DNA from: Floccularia luteovirens | Taxonomy: Eukaryota; Basidiomycota; Agaricomycetes; Agaricales; Squamanitaceae | NCBI GenBank assembly: GCA_009739215.1 | Contig: VSJF01000002.1 | Coordinates: 3,038,001-3,102,000, forward strand | DNA length: 64,000 nucleotides | Direction: 5' to 3' | Shown here: positions 1 to 12,214 of the stretch, one piece after another | Layout of the letters: every line of letters begins with the position of its first letter | Position numbering within the stretch: position 1 is the stretch's first letter | Program-made: the position numbers and the translations under genes | Notes under the pieces: model-generated | What the model saw: only the letters and a program-made list of their open reading frames with translations | What the model was told of the DNA's origin: nothing | The model's database searches: none

Positions 1-108
1 TTAGATGAAGACGGGTTTGATATGGATGGGGATGAAGATGAAGATGATGAGGACAAAGACGAACGTGATAATGTCAGTGACGATTCGGACCAATACTATT
101 CTACGTAG
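1..108 (+). CDS. C-terminal end of an acidic protein (partial)
   Basis: Frame 1 is open from the first base to a TAG stop at 106-108 and gives 35 residues, about half of them Asp or Glu, ending DQYYST. The 5' part lies outside the window, so the family cannot be named. Acidic tails like this occur on nucleolar, chromatin and ribosome-assembly proteins, but that is only a general association. The gene converges on the minus-strand gene ending at 398, with about 290 bp between the stops. I am confident only that this is a coding 3' end; alternatively it could be a chance acidic run, but the codon-by-codon D/E bias followed by a stop makes that unlikely. Confidence 0.6.
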   Translation, partial: LDEDGFDMDGDEDEDDEDKDERDNVSDDSDQYYST

Positions 109-397
109 AAGCTCCAATTGTCTTTAAAACCAGCTTTTAACATTGCTATCATGAATATGAACAATGTTTTCGGAGTCGTCCAACTCAACATTCGACTTCT
201 TTCCCACATGAGGTACACAATGTTGATGGCCATCGCCCATTTATTGACATGATCCTGATCAGTCCCGAAGAGGAAATGCATTTTCACAATCTAATGAGAA
301 AATTCCAGCTCGATAATGTGTTAATACATCAATCGTATAACTCTGTAACTAGAGATCAAAAGCATCATAGCAGCCATAGCAATAAGAAATAAATACT

Positions 398-1266
398 TCA
401 ATCCGTTCCCTCGGAAGACAGCTGGATGTTAACAGATTCGTATCCGGGGGGGCCTTCATTCTGCCAGCTATTGTCAAATGCAATAGCATCTGCGAGTGTT
501 GGGAAGTAGACAAGGACGTAGCCATGTCTAGTAGCCCGTTGTGCCATGATATTGCGACTACCAGTATATCCGTTGGGTAGCATGTTCATCAAGCCTCGTA
601 CTTCTCCTTCGATATCTTCACCCCACTGAATGGGTCCAATTTCGACTGATACGCCATTTAAAGCTGTTGGAGTGCTACCTTCATCAGGAGCTGCAACAGC
701 CGCAGGGGCGAGTGGACCAGCAGAAGCCGCCTATATGTAGTATGGTCTCAGTTCGAGCTACCCAATCGAAAGGATTCATTAATTTAAATTTACACACCAC
801 CCGGTCGAGTGCTTCGTTGAGTAACTGTCTATTCTCAGCCCTCTGTATGACGCCCTGCGCACGAAGATTAGATTCCTATTAATTCAATGGAGAGGGGTGG
901 CTATTACCACATAGCGTGCAACGTCATTCTTGAAAGCTATAACTTCCTTTTTGAATGTTTTGGTTTCTCTGAGAGACCCGTTTTGTCTAAGCGTCGTTAG
1001 CCTAACACTTAGCCTGGGATGATAGTAAGTAGAAGTTTAAACAACGAAGAATTTCTTCAAAGAACATACAGATGACAGGTGGTCAAGATCTGATTCCATT
1101 TCTCATCCCCAGCACCAATCTGGCGGGCGTAGTTCTGAACTTGTTCTTCACCTATGCGGAAGATCACAGATGCTTCGTCAAGGACCTTGGCTGGCGAAAG
1201 AGATCGTGAAAAGTTGGAAAGTAATTCAAAGATGCGGGGTTTTGCAATCTGGATTGATTCTGACAT
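398..1266 (-). CDS. Unrecognised 230-aa protein, four exons
   Basis: Exons 1266-1070, 1013-908, 854-798 and 730-398 join in frame (phases 2, 0, 0) through introns of 56, 53 and 67 nt, with donors GTATGT, GTAATA and GTGTGT and acceptors CCCAG, CGCAG and ATATAG. The product begins MSESIQIAKPRIF. Its first 120 residues are predicted mostly helical and amphipathic, followed by an Ala/Pro-rich linker (about 120-140) and a compact C-terminal part containing GLMNMLPNGYTGSRNIMAQR. There is no signal peptide or membrane segment. I do not recognise the family and assign no function. The start was chosen as the first ATG of the exon that splices correctly. The splice model is strongly supported because all four exons close without stops. 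Confidence 0.72.
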
Positions 1267-4110
1267 GTTTTGGATAAAGGTGTGGTAGAGGTAAGAGATA
1301 TGGAAACTGTGGGTTCAAGGGGAAAAAATATGGCCTTTTATCGATGGAAAGAAAAAGACAACAGAAACTGAATTAGGATAATCACGGCAGCACTCGCCGT
1401 TGGGAACATATTGACAACCAATATCCTTCCGTATTTGAACTGAGTGTGTGGTGCATATGCCGATATCATTGAGAATGGCACCCACAAAACCAAAAAGCGG
1501 AGTTTTGCTGACAGAACGGCGAGGTCGTCAAGGTCTCGAAAAAGACTGCTATTGTTCCCTTCGAAAACTCTATCAATTGAGAGTCCACGTTTGTTACGGA
1601 AAGGCGGGTGACAGCCTGAATCAAAAAAGGTCCAAGTTTGCATAAATTTAACCGTGCAGATTTTCGATGTATGTTCCAGAGTTGGGATAATGAGAATGTA
1701 AGATTATGGTCTTTGTGGTAGGTGACACAACGTCGAACGTAGACTTCAAGTATCGTAAAAATTTCGGCCAGTAGGTCCGCGATTATTTGTGGGGAACTGT
1801 GAGCAAGCTAGTGAGCAATGAATAAATTTTTGAAGTAGACTGGTAAAATTTTGTCCAGTTGTAGGTCCAAGTTTGGTCCAATAAATGATAGAATGATATC
1901 AAAAATAAAATCAAAAACTTCTCACCCGACTGTAGAGATTTATGCTTCTCAAACCATCAAGTCAATTGAATTAAAACGGCTGACGAGAACAAGGAAGCAT
2001 CCGGATTGGAGTCTTGCAGGCAGATGAACAAGGTTTACTTCTTCAGCAATTGTTTGTTCAACACCTCTCTTGTTCTGCTGGATGTCAAGCAACACAATTC
2101 ACTAGTCACGGCAGATGATCCACGTTCAACATTGATGGTAGCATTTGACAGTTTAAACGTTGACATCTTGTTCCGATACAAGCAATTTTAGGCTCCAAGA
2201 TCCGTCGCGGCAGTGCGATTATTGTCATTTACCTCCCGGACCACTATCTCACAAAGACGACTCTGTACGGGTTGCGAGTTGTCAATTCATTGTCGAACAC
2301 CGTTTCGCTTGAACACTGATGCCAGAGTCATCCTGGGAGATCTCGCATGCAAGGGGAGCAACTTGGTGTTTCCATAGAATTTTTTGGTTGATATTTGACA
2401 ATTCGGTGCGGGTGAGCCTCCACTTTCGTTAAGTGTATAACCTATAACTGATTCTCAGTCGGTCACCATTCTATAAAGTCTTCCGCTGTCCAACACGATC
2501 TGTTTTCGGATACATACCTTCTCAAGAGCCCCTTTTTCCAGATGTAGAATCCGCCCCAGAATTCTACAATAATCGTGTGCCCAATTATATTTACACCATC
2601 GCTGCTCGTTAGAACCTGACGATGGGGGCTGTATATCTCCCTATCAAGCTCACTTGAGATCGTTCTTCCTTGCAGGATGATACACCTTGAAAAACATGGG
2701 ACGTCGGGAAAAAAATCGTTCCATAGCATAGTCCTCGTTATCGAAATCTCCGGCTGGCGTGTGTAGATCCCCGTGATTACACAGATACTGTGGTGATGTG
2801 TCTGGTAGACCTATTGGTGGCCACCAGATACCCTATCCAAGATGCTCTCAAATGATAGGCGTTCGTTTTTAGCCTATGTTATCTGTCAGCCGAACATCAG
2901 TCACCTCAACGAATTCTCCTGGAGACTTCCCTATCCTCAGGATTCCCGTATAGATGCCCCTTCCATTACTCAAGCGTCCGCAGCACCCCCGTTGCCGTTT
3001 TATTCAACGAGTGCATCCACCTGCACATGAATGACATTATGCTATCAGTATATGAGCCAGAACGCAACCCCGTGGTTAATAACCACGAGGAACGCCGATC
3101 CAACTTCTAACGTGTATGCAAGATTATGCCTTGGTGATGAACTATAATCGTGTAATCATCATGCGATGGCTTGACCCATGAAACTTACCAAAAGGAAGTC
3201 GACGGATGCGCTTTCTTTTTGTTGGGAGCTGGAATGACAATGAGTCCCAGCCAAAATACCTTAGGTACCCATCTTCAAGTCTGTTTCTTCAACCGGGCCA
3301 CAAAAATCCGAGTTTAAAACTTTTCGAGGAGAGTTCGTGGCCTTTCGAATCGAGATCGCCTACATTTACCACAAGTATCGAGTCTGCCTCCGTCTACCAC
3401 CACCGACAAGTCCAGGAGGTTTCCCACCACTTGAGAATACGTTTCGAGCAAAAAGAATCCAACTACAAGGCAAGGGCAAGGTGTGAACTCGAGTGGCGTG
3501 GTGAATATACGGCTCTATGATCATGGATCAGCAAGATTGAGCAAGATTTTACACGGTTCGCGGGGTTACAAAAGGAAAATGGACTCTTTCCAACTTGGCA
3601 ACTGGAAGCTACGTGCATGTATAACCACGAACCTATATCATACGTCCTTCTGCCTATTCATCGTGTACATGTAGGAAGATCGAGCGAATCGGCAGCAGAG
3701 ACACTCTCGGAAATAATATTCGTTTCAAATTACGCAAGGATGACCCGGATGAGTGTGCAAAGGTTAGCTCACAATGACTGTGCAGATGGATGCATCGTTA
3801 CCATTCAACGCTTATGAGTGCATTTTGTCAAAAGGATTAGCTTCCATCCAGTGCTGATCTTATGAACAGGTATTGATAATGTTCAGTACATATACTTAAT
3901 TTTTGAATTATTACTTTCTAATTTAAAAAATGTTCGCAAGCCGTTATCATAAATACACTTTCATATTTGCTTGAATATGAAACAACATAGCTGAGCTGGT
4001 TGGGGTATTACAGGTATGCAACGATACATATGAGGATAGACGCGTGTATTCTAAGTTACAAGGTATTTAAAATCGACTTCCCAAATGTTCCACATTTGGT
4101 GAGTAGAAGT
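1267..4110. other. Intergenic stretch, no supported gene
   Basis: Short open frames occur on both strands (the largest about 100 codons at 1338-1643 minus and 3206-3520 plus). None shows a recognisable domain, joins to neighbours through plausible splice sites, or has a coding-like composition. A 17-bp near-perfect palindrome sits at 3071-3087. The stretch separates the start of the 230-aa gene from the 3' end of SEC2. I see no RNA gene or transposon protein. Confidence 0.45.
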
Positions 4111-5564
4111 TCAAGACACAGTTGGAGCTCTAGGTATCCCATTACTCGGTTGTTCGAACGATGGAATATCACTCCAAGGAGAAGATTCTAATGCATGATC
4201 TGCTGTGACGACCGTTGAATTGAATCCAGAAGTAGAAGAAGAATGCTCTGCCGTTTGGATTCGTTGATTTTCAGAGGATGTCCTTGGAGATATTAATTCT
4301 GTGTCGTGGGGTTCAGATTCAGGTTCAACCTCGGATGACAATGGGGATGATGAGAGTGGAAGATCCAATGAACCTGGTCGAGATTTCATGCCAACTATAG
4401 ATGATGAAGGGGTATGTGATTTGAATGATTTTTCTGGCGAGGCAGTAGTCTGCTCCTCCGTCAATGGTAAAGCATGGGGTGTATCTTCACCAGAACCCCT
4501 GAGATGAGAGTTTTCCCCTTCAATTAACTTCAGGGCACTGCGGAGGGCTTCTTTCTCAAGTCGGAGCTCTTTCAACTCTTCTTCAGTATCTGCAAGCTTC
4601 ATTCGTTCCGTAGCGACCATTTTATTTGCCTTTTGATACAAAACATTTAGTAAACCGGAAGAATTGACTGTAATGCAGAAAACTACCTCTTCAAATAAAG
4701 CTTGCGACAACGATTCGAGTTCAGCTTCCAATGTTTCTTTTTCTTTAGCAATAGTTTTTCGAGCAGCGCGTTCCTTTTCTAGCTCTGCATTCAGTTGTTC
4801 AAGCTCTTTGTTTGGCTGCAAGGGTAAAATGGGCACGGATGGTGATGAAAGGTTAGGAGGGATGGGTGACGCCTGGATAGAAGGCGTCCCAGGTTGACTG
4901 GAAGGACGCGAAGAAGCAGATGAGGAGTCACCAAATCTAAACTTGAAAAATCTGTTATTTTGAGTGGTTTGCGACATCCCAGGGGACGGCGTGGTGGTGG
5001 AAAGGACAGGTGAGCCGTTAGTCGCAGGGTCAGGAGTTGGAGGGTTGTCCATGGAGGGTTTACTATCAGAAGATGTGCGATAATCACCAGATTCTCCTTC
5101 CCTTCCTCTTGTCCTACGCCAACCGACATCTCTCGAATGACCATTTGTGTCGCGCTTCAGAGCATCTTCCAGCATTTCATTGTTGGATATAACAAGTTGC
5201 AAATTCGACTTGGCTACGTTCAACTGGACCTCTAAATCTGCTTGAGTTTTGTAGGCTTCCGTCAACATGGAAGACTATGAGATTGACATATTTGCAAGAT
5301 TAGCTGAATCATTTCCCAGCCGAACAAACCGATTTTTTCGAGACTTACAAGTTCAGTAACTCTATCAATGACCATTTTCATAGCAAATCGTAAGTCCTCT
5401 TCCTGACCATGAGCTTGAACCCTTCTTGCATCATGCAGTTCCTCCTCTATCTTGAGAAAGAAAGGGTCTGATGAAGATTTCTGCTGGGTTGCATTCAAGC
5501 TGCCTGAGCGACGTGTAAAAGTGCTGGAACCATTGCTGCTAAGGGTAGACGGGAAATGTAACAT
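4111..5564 (-). CDS. SEC2: Sec2-type Rab GDP/GTP exchange factor
   Basis: Exons 5564-5349, 5274-4687 and 4629-4111 (introns 74 and 57 nt, donors GTAAGT and GTAGTT) give 440 aa. Residues about 35-110 form a coiled coil. After a Ser/Pro-rich stretch the heptads resume and reach LSQALFEEANKMVATER (about 255-275), the hallmark of the Sec2/Rabin8 GEF coiled coil. In yeast this domain activates the Rab Sec4 on secretory vesicles before exocyst docking; that role is inferred here from family membership. The second intron falls exactly inside the LFEE/ANKM motif. The C-terminal 150 residues are Ser/Glu-rich and disordered. Odd feature: about 120 low-complexity residues separate the two coiled-coil parts, which are adjacent in yeast Sec2. 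The start is the first ATG in the frame; no in-frame ATG was seen just upstream. Confidence 0.82.
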
Positions 5565-6702
5565 TGGATGAGCGGAAGTTGTGTTGTTGTGTCGTTGTAG
5601 GTCGACAAGGAATTCAAAAACAAAAGAGAGATTCGGTTGGTGAGTGGGTCACAGCTTGCGCACAATGACAGCCCTGTCACTTTATCTTACTCAATAGGTC
5701 TCAACACCAGACTCACAAGCTTTTGTAGTACTGGACTTCCGGCCTTACGTTTTATGTTGATAGCTACAGGACATTGGTTGCCGAATAACTGATCATTGGA
5801 TACCTCAATATCAACGGCCTACAGCCGATGGCAACTACACAGAGTCCCTAAACTACTTGATCCCAACACTGCCTCGCGTTTGACATACCGCTGACGACAG
5901 ACCTGGTCCCCGGTAAGTTATCCTATCAACGGGAATCATAAAAATGTTTAATCAATACTGTAGAGAGTCTCCTATAAGGCTGTTGAGGATATTTTCACAT
6001 AGGTCGTTTTAATTTTTCATGTTCCAAAATTCGAACCGAAGTAATGGCCATAACACCTGCCCAACCATCGTGCATTCATGAATGATGGTATCCCTCTACT
6101 AGTCGGCTCCATCATCCCAGGGGTTGATCTAAGAGCTAATCCTTCCCAGCTGAGATAAGAAACTTGGCTCGCTGCTTCAGATACTTATTGGTAACCAAAG
6201 CTCTATAGGAGGGTGTCGGCTTTCATGGTTGGTATGCCCATATGCATCCTAGCATGGTAGCATAATATCAATATGCTGGATCGGTATTGTTTACCTACGA
6301 TTTCCATTCCCCGGGCGAACCGGCTCCGGGAGTTCAGCGTTCAACGTTCAATATTAATTGTCATGCTTGGATGGCATGAAAGCAAGAATGATATATCTCG
6401 CTGTTCATCGTGTCTCCAGTCTATGATCCGGTTCAGGGGCCAGTGACTTTCCTCACCCTGCAAGGTTCAAGGGCAATAAGAACCCCAGTCTCTCGAGAAA
6501 TCAATTTTGTTATTGAAGGTGATGGACAGTGATAGAGATACTGCTATATCATACACAGGTGATAAGAGATGGAAGGTAATAAAACTACGATCATGAATGA
6601 TTGTAAAAAAAGGCGGAAGTATAAGAAGAAAAAGAAATGACAATAACAACATGATTTCTGTAGCTAAGAAACAAAGCAAACTATTACACGTAGCGGGTGT
6701 GT
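5565..6702. other. Intergenic region between SEC2 and SNX3
   Basis: This holds the upstream region of SEC2 and the 3' flank of SNX3, both transcribed to the left. I see no conserved coding segment. Small frames such as 5495-5680 and 6467-6712 (minus) are shadows or chance openings. No clear TATA element could be assigned to SEC2. Confidence 0.4.
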
Positions 6703-7420
6703 TTAGACCCACTGGGCTCTATCCCAAGCCGGATCTTGTAGAAATGCGCACAAAACTTTACTTCCGGTCTATAAAGATAAGTGAAAATAAACCACGGTCC
6801 TTAACAAATAGAAGGGAATGCCCCGCACCTGCAACAGGGGGTGTCCAGCTACAATGCTTAGGAATCGCTCAAGACCTTCACGCCTGCTTTCGATGACTTC
6901 GTCCGAGAATCGATTGGTAAAAACTTTGCCAGGGAGAGGAGGGATGTTAACACGGGTGGACTCGTGTTCCAAAATATCACGAAACGCTTCGAAATCGGAG
7001 TAGCGCCTGCGCACTAGAGAGTGCCGCAGTTTAAATGCAGGGATGTTGGTCTAACGACCGTATACTGTCAAGAAAAACAAAACAATAGAAAAAGATATCA
7101 GTGCCAACCTTACAAACAATCTCATAATCGGTGTACATCTTCCTGCCAAAACCTGGAGAAGGTGGAGTTTGTAATCAACAAAGACACAATTGCATTGACA
7201 GAAACTTTGTACGAACCATGCGTTTGTGGATTTCTAACTTCAATCTCAAGAAAACTTTCGGGTACGCTGTACATTTCCTCTATCTGAAATTGGTCTGTTT
7301 GTGTTTATGGCGCACAAGGAGTACATTATGACAGAGGGGGTGTCTTACGGTTTGCTCACGGCCAGCCAAGAGTTGCTCTTCAAATGCAGTGCTACGTGCA
7401 AATGGCGATACGGTAGTCAT
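6703..7420 (-). CDS. SNX3: Sorting nexin 3 / Grd19, PX-domain protein
   Basis: Five exons (7420-7349, 7283-7217, 7152-7109, 7050-6829, 6768-6703) splice to a 156-aa protein, the usual size for Snx3/Grd19. The PX domain fills residues about 35-150. RRRYSDFE (75-82), PPLPGK (98-103) and RREGLERFL (117 on) carry the basic residues that bind phosphatidylinositol 3-phosphate in this family. The protein recycles cargo from endosomes to the Golgi together with retromer (family knowledge). Introns are 58-65 nt; the third has an unusual donor, GTTGGC, forced by the conserved join [16 protein letters not shown]. The C-terminus [16 protein letters not shown] is complete. It lies 226 bp downstream of the GH16 gene on the same strand. 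Confidence 0.92.
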
Positions 7421-7646
7421 GACGTTGAAAGAGACGGTATAAAAAAGTATGGAAGAGTTGAAGATTTGAGTCAAGGTATCGGACTTGGAGACTCAGCATA
7501 TCAGTCAAAACGTGACTAAATAAACACGTGTCAATCACATGAGAGAAAAGGTAAATAGAAATCAATTATAAGTTAATAACAATCATGACTTGAAGCAATT
7601 GCATATATACATGTCACTAGCACTACAGACTATCAACGTTCTAGCA

Positions 7647-8887
7647 CTATGACGGTTGGTAAACAGCAACACTATATATATTCCAGTTTGCGACTGAAAA
7701 AAAAAATGTTATTGTCAAACCAGAACACAATTAAAGAAACATACATCTGTAGTTGGATAGATCAGCAACTGCTTCTGCACAAGTACCAGGGCAACCATCT
7801 GAACCGTAACTTGCTCCAGCCCAGTCTCCACAAATAGTGATATCAAAAATCAAGCTGTGGTTCGAGAAGTGATCACTATTGCAAGTCTCAAACGACCAAA
7901 AGGCCGCAGGCACACCCCAGTTAGAAGGATCAGGATTTTGATTGGTGATATCATCGGGTACAGTGTTATTGTCCCATCGCCAAATAGCGATACCTGCCCC
8001 ATTCCATAAGTGTGCGTAAACACCCCCTCCTTGCTTGTTAAATTCGTGTCCGAACGAAGAAGTGGAGGCATCAGTGTAACTACAGCCGTTGTTATTGCCA
8101 TCGCTGCTTTCGCACTGCGTAGTGACTACATCACTTAGCACGGTTTTCTGGGCAGTAGACAATGTACATCCCGGGCTGGTATGAAGCGTCATGTGATTCT
8201 GGGAGTCCAAATTGACTCCTTCAATGATGTCGATTTCACCTAGTAAGTAAAAGTAAGCGCTCAGCTGACACAAAATAAAATCAAGTAACCACGAACCTGA
8301 AGTTGGCCAATTAGGTCCGACAGACCAATATGCAGGCCAAAGACTACAACCGTGTGGTAATGACCCCACACTAGCTATAAACAACCCACCACTGTACGCC
8401 TTATTCGAACTAATCCTGACCCTGGAATAAAATGTGAGCTTCATGAAAGAGAACTTGATGTGGTACTTGCGATGCGCGATTGCCCCCAACAGGAACTTTT
8501 GAGGTACTATCGACTGACAAAGTCAACGTGCCGTCTTTCTGAACGACAGCGAGGCCCTTTGCAAGTGCGTCATCCTTGCTTTGGAAATCAACATTTCCGT
8601 GTGTAGGATCTGGGCCGGTGAAGAAATCCCATTGCCTGGAAATTATCAAGTCAATATTGAACAAAGAATAAATGATTATTGGTTGTATACTCGAGGAAGT
8701 CTTCCCCTTTGTACATATCTTCCAAAACGTATTTTGTTGACCGAGACTCTACCCAGGAAGAGTTTCCAGTGGAATACGAACGGCATGAGGTAAGGCCTAA
8801 TTGTGAACGTGGGACATAACATGTGCGCTCGGCAGAGATTAGTCCCATAGGCAATAGATAAATGCAAAGAAGAATACCCAAACGCAT
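7647..8887 (-). CDS. Secreted GH16 beta-glucanase-like enzyme
   Basis: Five exons (8887-8691, 8635-8471, 8421-8297, 8239-7745, 7693-7647) give 342 aa. Residues 1-20 form a signal peptide. A single glycoside hydrolase family 16 fold follows, starting near QWDFFTGPDPTHG and ending FANWNIYSVAVYQ. The catalytic motif GEIDIIEGVN is intact (Glu164, Asp166, Glu169), so an active laminarinase-like or endo-beta-1,3(4)-glucanase acting on cell-wall glucan is expected. Exact substrate cannot be read from sequence. Intron 2 is noncanonical: the only in-frame join, giving NRASVRISSNK, uses donor GCAAGT at 8470-8465 and acceptor CCAG, a GC-AG intron of 49 nt. A short fifth exon restores the conserved C-terminus that simple read-through would lose. 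Confidence 0.88.
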
Positions 8888-10129
8888 CAGAAATGTTTTA
8901 ATTTCAAAACGAGGAGAGAAAGAACAAAATCAGAGTAAAGAGAAAGAAAAGTAAGAAGAAGGAGAAAAAGAACAGCGAGTGTAAGATGGTTCTAAGAATC
9001 AAAAGTAGGTGGGGATCCCACCGCTTGTAATTAGCAATATATACGCACCAGTGGGAGGTTATTCATAGAACAGGCTAAGCCAAGCGATGAGATGTGCCTG
9101 CTCATCAATCTGCACAGGTATTAATTTAGGACCACCTTCAATTATGTTACTACCAGGTCCGCATTACTACGGCTGAGCAAGCACTGAAGAGAAGGCCTTG
9201 TGAGATTGTATTGTTAATTAAAAATAATCCCTCCAACCTGTAAATCCAGCCTGCCTTCAGTTGTATCCGATGATACAGATATATTTTTGGACAAATTTTG
9301 AGATATGGTTGTAGACCTCGAAAGCGTTTTACAATCTCCATTCTAATTCCCACATGGCTAATACGCATGTATCGGCAGGGTATTTAAAGATTTTGATGGC
9401 TAGATCAGTTTTCTTCTGATTGCTTGATTCCCTTCACGACGACGACCTTCGGGGGCTAAAACATTCGCTAGGATCTTATAACTACTGTACGGAGATTCTT
9501 TCAAAAACTCAACTATGATCATATATTCCGTCCAGTACATGCAGTTCTTATGAAAAACAAAAATCATCATTGATTGCGATCAAGTTGTGCCGTGCTATGT
9601 ATAAAATTGTAAGTTCAGTTAAGTGGACTACTGGAATAGGGGGAATGACCCAATAGGGAATAGGTCACATGAGCACGGATTAGTCAGTATACTACTTAAT
9701 GTAATGTCACGGAGTCACAATAGTCAGGTCTTCTACAATGTAACCACGTACATGCATGCAGACGGACCACTCCACTACAGCTAACGTGGTTGGAAGTGCT
9801 TTGCCCAGCGTTTATAAATCATATGGTTGTAACGCAATGCACTAGTATTCAATATTCAATAATATTCACCTGTTACCAAAGTGAACGTATTTATAAATAT
9901 TGTCCGGGCCGCTGTACGCACCATATAGGGGTAGGAGCAACCGTAGTTCATGATAGTGGTACAAAGTTGCTACTTAGCTTGAGTTTGTTGGATAGACTCC
10001 ATTCTAATCACCGCGAACAATATCTACGGTGCTGGCCGTCTTGATCGGAGAGGGTTTCTGGTGACAGACTGATGGCTGATAAAAACACTTCCCTTCGCCC
10101 CGTCAAAGTTCAATCACCCACAATCATAC
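8888..10129. promoter_or_regulatory. Divergent intergenic region with GH16 promoter
   Basis: This region lies between the divergently transcribed GH16 (-) and DUF6534 (+) genes. On the GH16 coding strand the 110 bases before its ATG are strongly pyrimidine-rich (8888-8995), and a TATATA-type element sits at 9036-9043, about 150 bp upstream of the start. This is the usual arrangement for inducible fungal promoters. Nothing clear was found for the DUF6534 side, and no gene was found inside. Confidence 0.4.
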
Positions 10130-11980
10130 ATGGACATTGCTACAGGAGATACTCTTGTCGTTACTGACATCTCCAAGATATTCGATGGAGCATATTATGG
10201 TACGAGGACTCCTTTACTTGCCTAATATCACTTTTGAGAACGATAACTGATGTTGTTTACTTTGATCAGGATTCATCGTATCAGTCTTGTAAGTCGACAT
10301 CATATTTCGGCACCCAGGCCAGCATGCTTCAAAAAACTCACGTAACATAAAGCTTGCTCGGTATTTCCGTTGTTCAAGCATGGACATATTTCAATCACAA
10401 TTCAGATAGTTGGATTTTGCGTGTTATGGTAAAATTTAAAAGATATATAAGATCACCTCCGTTTATTCTTCTTGTGTTAAGGTTTTCATGGTGCTGTAAG
10501 CAACCATACTATGGCTACATTTTGGAATGGAGATGGACTAGCTAACTTTTCTTGTCCACCTAGATCCCTCAACATGGCAAAAGCCTGGGCAGATAATGGC
10601 ATTATCCATAACCACCTTGTAAGCTAAACCTTGAAGGAGACCTCATCGTATCCTTTGCTAACTATCCAAACAGGTTGTTAATTTCGGCAATGTTGAATTA
10701 CCCGCAATAGCACCCCTTACGTATGAAATGGTTCCCCATCCTCTAAGGAGACAAATGACACTCATCTTTTAATCCTATCTGCAGATTATGGATCGTGGAC
10801 TTCATTATTTCTGGCATCGTCCTACTCATGTATGCTATATATATTCGTCATTCGGGAGGGGAGGATCTTATTTAAAACTGACGAATTACCTATCATTCAG
10901 TGTACATATATACTTTGCAAGTCGTATTTATCTCCGTAAGCCTGATTGCCTCATTACATTCGGGTTCTCAATATAACACTGGCAGTCGGCGGTGGTTTTG
11001 TAATTCCTGTTATTGTCGTCAGTCATATCCCTCGTTTCACCTCATTTGGTAGAATATTCACTTACTCCTCAACCCAGTGCTTATTCAGCATAGGAATGCT
11101 CTGTTAGCAGCTCTTTAATTTATCCTTATCGTTACTAATATCTGCCCGCTCTTACAGTACTCGGCCCACGTATGTTTTCTTATGGTTTCCCGAGAAATCC
11201 AACATTTAATAAAGATTGAATCAGTGTTAGCCGTCAGTACCAAACCTGTTAACGACGCATTATTGATACCAGCAAGGGTGGGTTTTTGTTAATCTCTAGA
11301 TGCCTGGTTTTGTTCACCATATAGTTGGTATTTTACAGCTCGAAGTTACTATATTCCATGTCTTCGCTGCGATAACGGATATCATTGTCACACTGGGATT
11401 ATGCTATATACTCCACAAGTCCAAGAAAAGAAGCAATATTATAAAGTATGTACAGAAAATGATACTTTATGATAGTGCCGAATACTGACACGATACTGGA
11501 CAGGACTCGAAAGATCGTTGAACGACTCCTTATTTTCTTGGGCACCCGTGGCTTAATTACAACTTTCGTAGAGATTGCGCATCTCACTATGTTTTCCCTG
11601 CGGCCCAACGATGCATCCTTCTGGTGTGGATGATTCTCAGAACCCTCGAGCCTAAACCTATCCTGATAAAATCACCATTGTTTCCAGGTCATCATTGCAC
11701 TTCACATTATCACACATCTACGCGATCACCGTCTGTGAGTATAGTAAATACTTTCACTCTTTACTATAATTCTCACTTCTACTTATATCTATCCCGTTGT
11801 TCCCCTAGTGGTTGTGTATGTTTTTATGAGTTATTAGCTGGAGAGGATGGAGACTAACAAATCACCCAACTTAGACTCAATGCACGGCCATCAGCAAATT
11901 CTGATCGTCATTCGGAGGATTTCGTTGTCCAAAACAGTGGCATCGACTTTGCCCATACTACCGCAACGCAAGAACCATAG
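10130..11980 (+). CDS. DUF6534-type seven-helix membrane protein, 17 exons
   Basis: Seventeen exons splice to 292 aa: 10130-10199, 10270-10288, 10353-10428, 10482-10495, 10564-10618, 10674-10720, 10785-10829, 10901-10935, 10986-11017, 11078-11102, 11158-11169, 11225-11247, 11300-11445, 11504-11623, 11688-11734, 11809-11815, 11875-11980. The spliced product has about seven hydrophobic helices. It ends with the block typical of the agaricomycete DUF6534 family: FAAITDIIVTLGLCYILH, KTRKIVERLL, then LNAR and a short polar tail. The family has no proven function; a sensory or scaffold role in the plasma membrane is sometimes suggested. Three exons are tiny (14, 12 and 7 nt), each flanked by good donors and acceptors, and each is needed to keep the frame. 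The order of helices is certain; the small exons around 11078-11247 are the least secure part. Confidence 0.78.
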
Positions 11981-12214
11981 ATGAATTTTTACAATGATGT
12001 CTGAATACTTTCGAGAACTAAAACGTACATCTAAGTGTTACACCGTTCTATATCACCAGCGTCTTTCCGAGACCTACACTCTATCCGTTGTATCTACAAT
12101 CATATATAAGTATCCATCCTCTTGTATTACCGCGTAAACCATTGGAAAACACATTTATGACATCAGATAGCAATTTTGATTCAAATAACTACGACGCGGT
12201 TGTAACAGTAACAT

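Noticed and set aside
1338..1643. 101-codon minus frame
   Set aside because: No domain, no start context, overlaps an opposite frame of similar quality; treated as chance.
3071..3087. 17-bp palindrome around CGTGGTTA/TAACCACG
   Set aside because: Isolated, with no nearby gene start or repeat partner. Could be a binding site but there is nothing to support one.
11278..11299. A 22-nt GTGGGT...CTAG intron in the DUF6534 gene
   Set aside because: Below any workable intron length; starting the intron at 11248 (GTTAAC, 52 nt) gives the expected family spacing.
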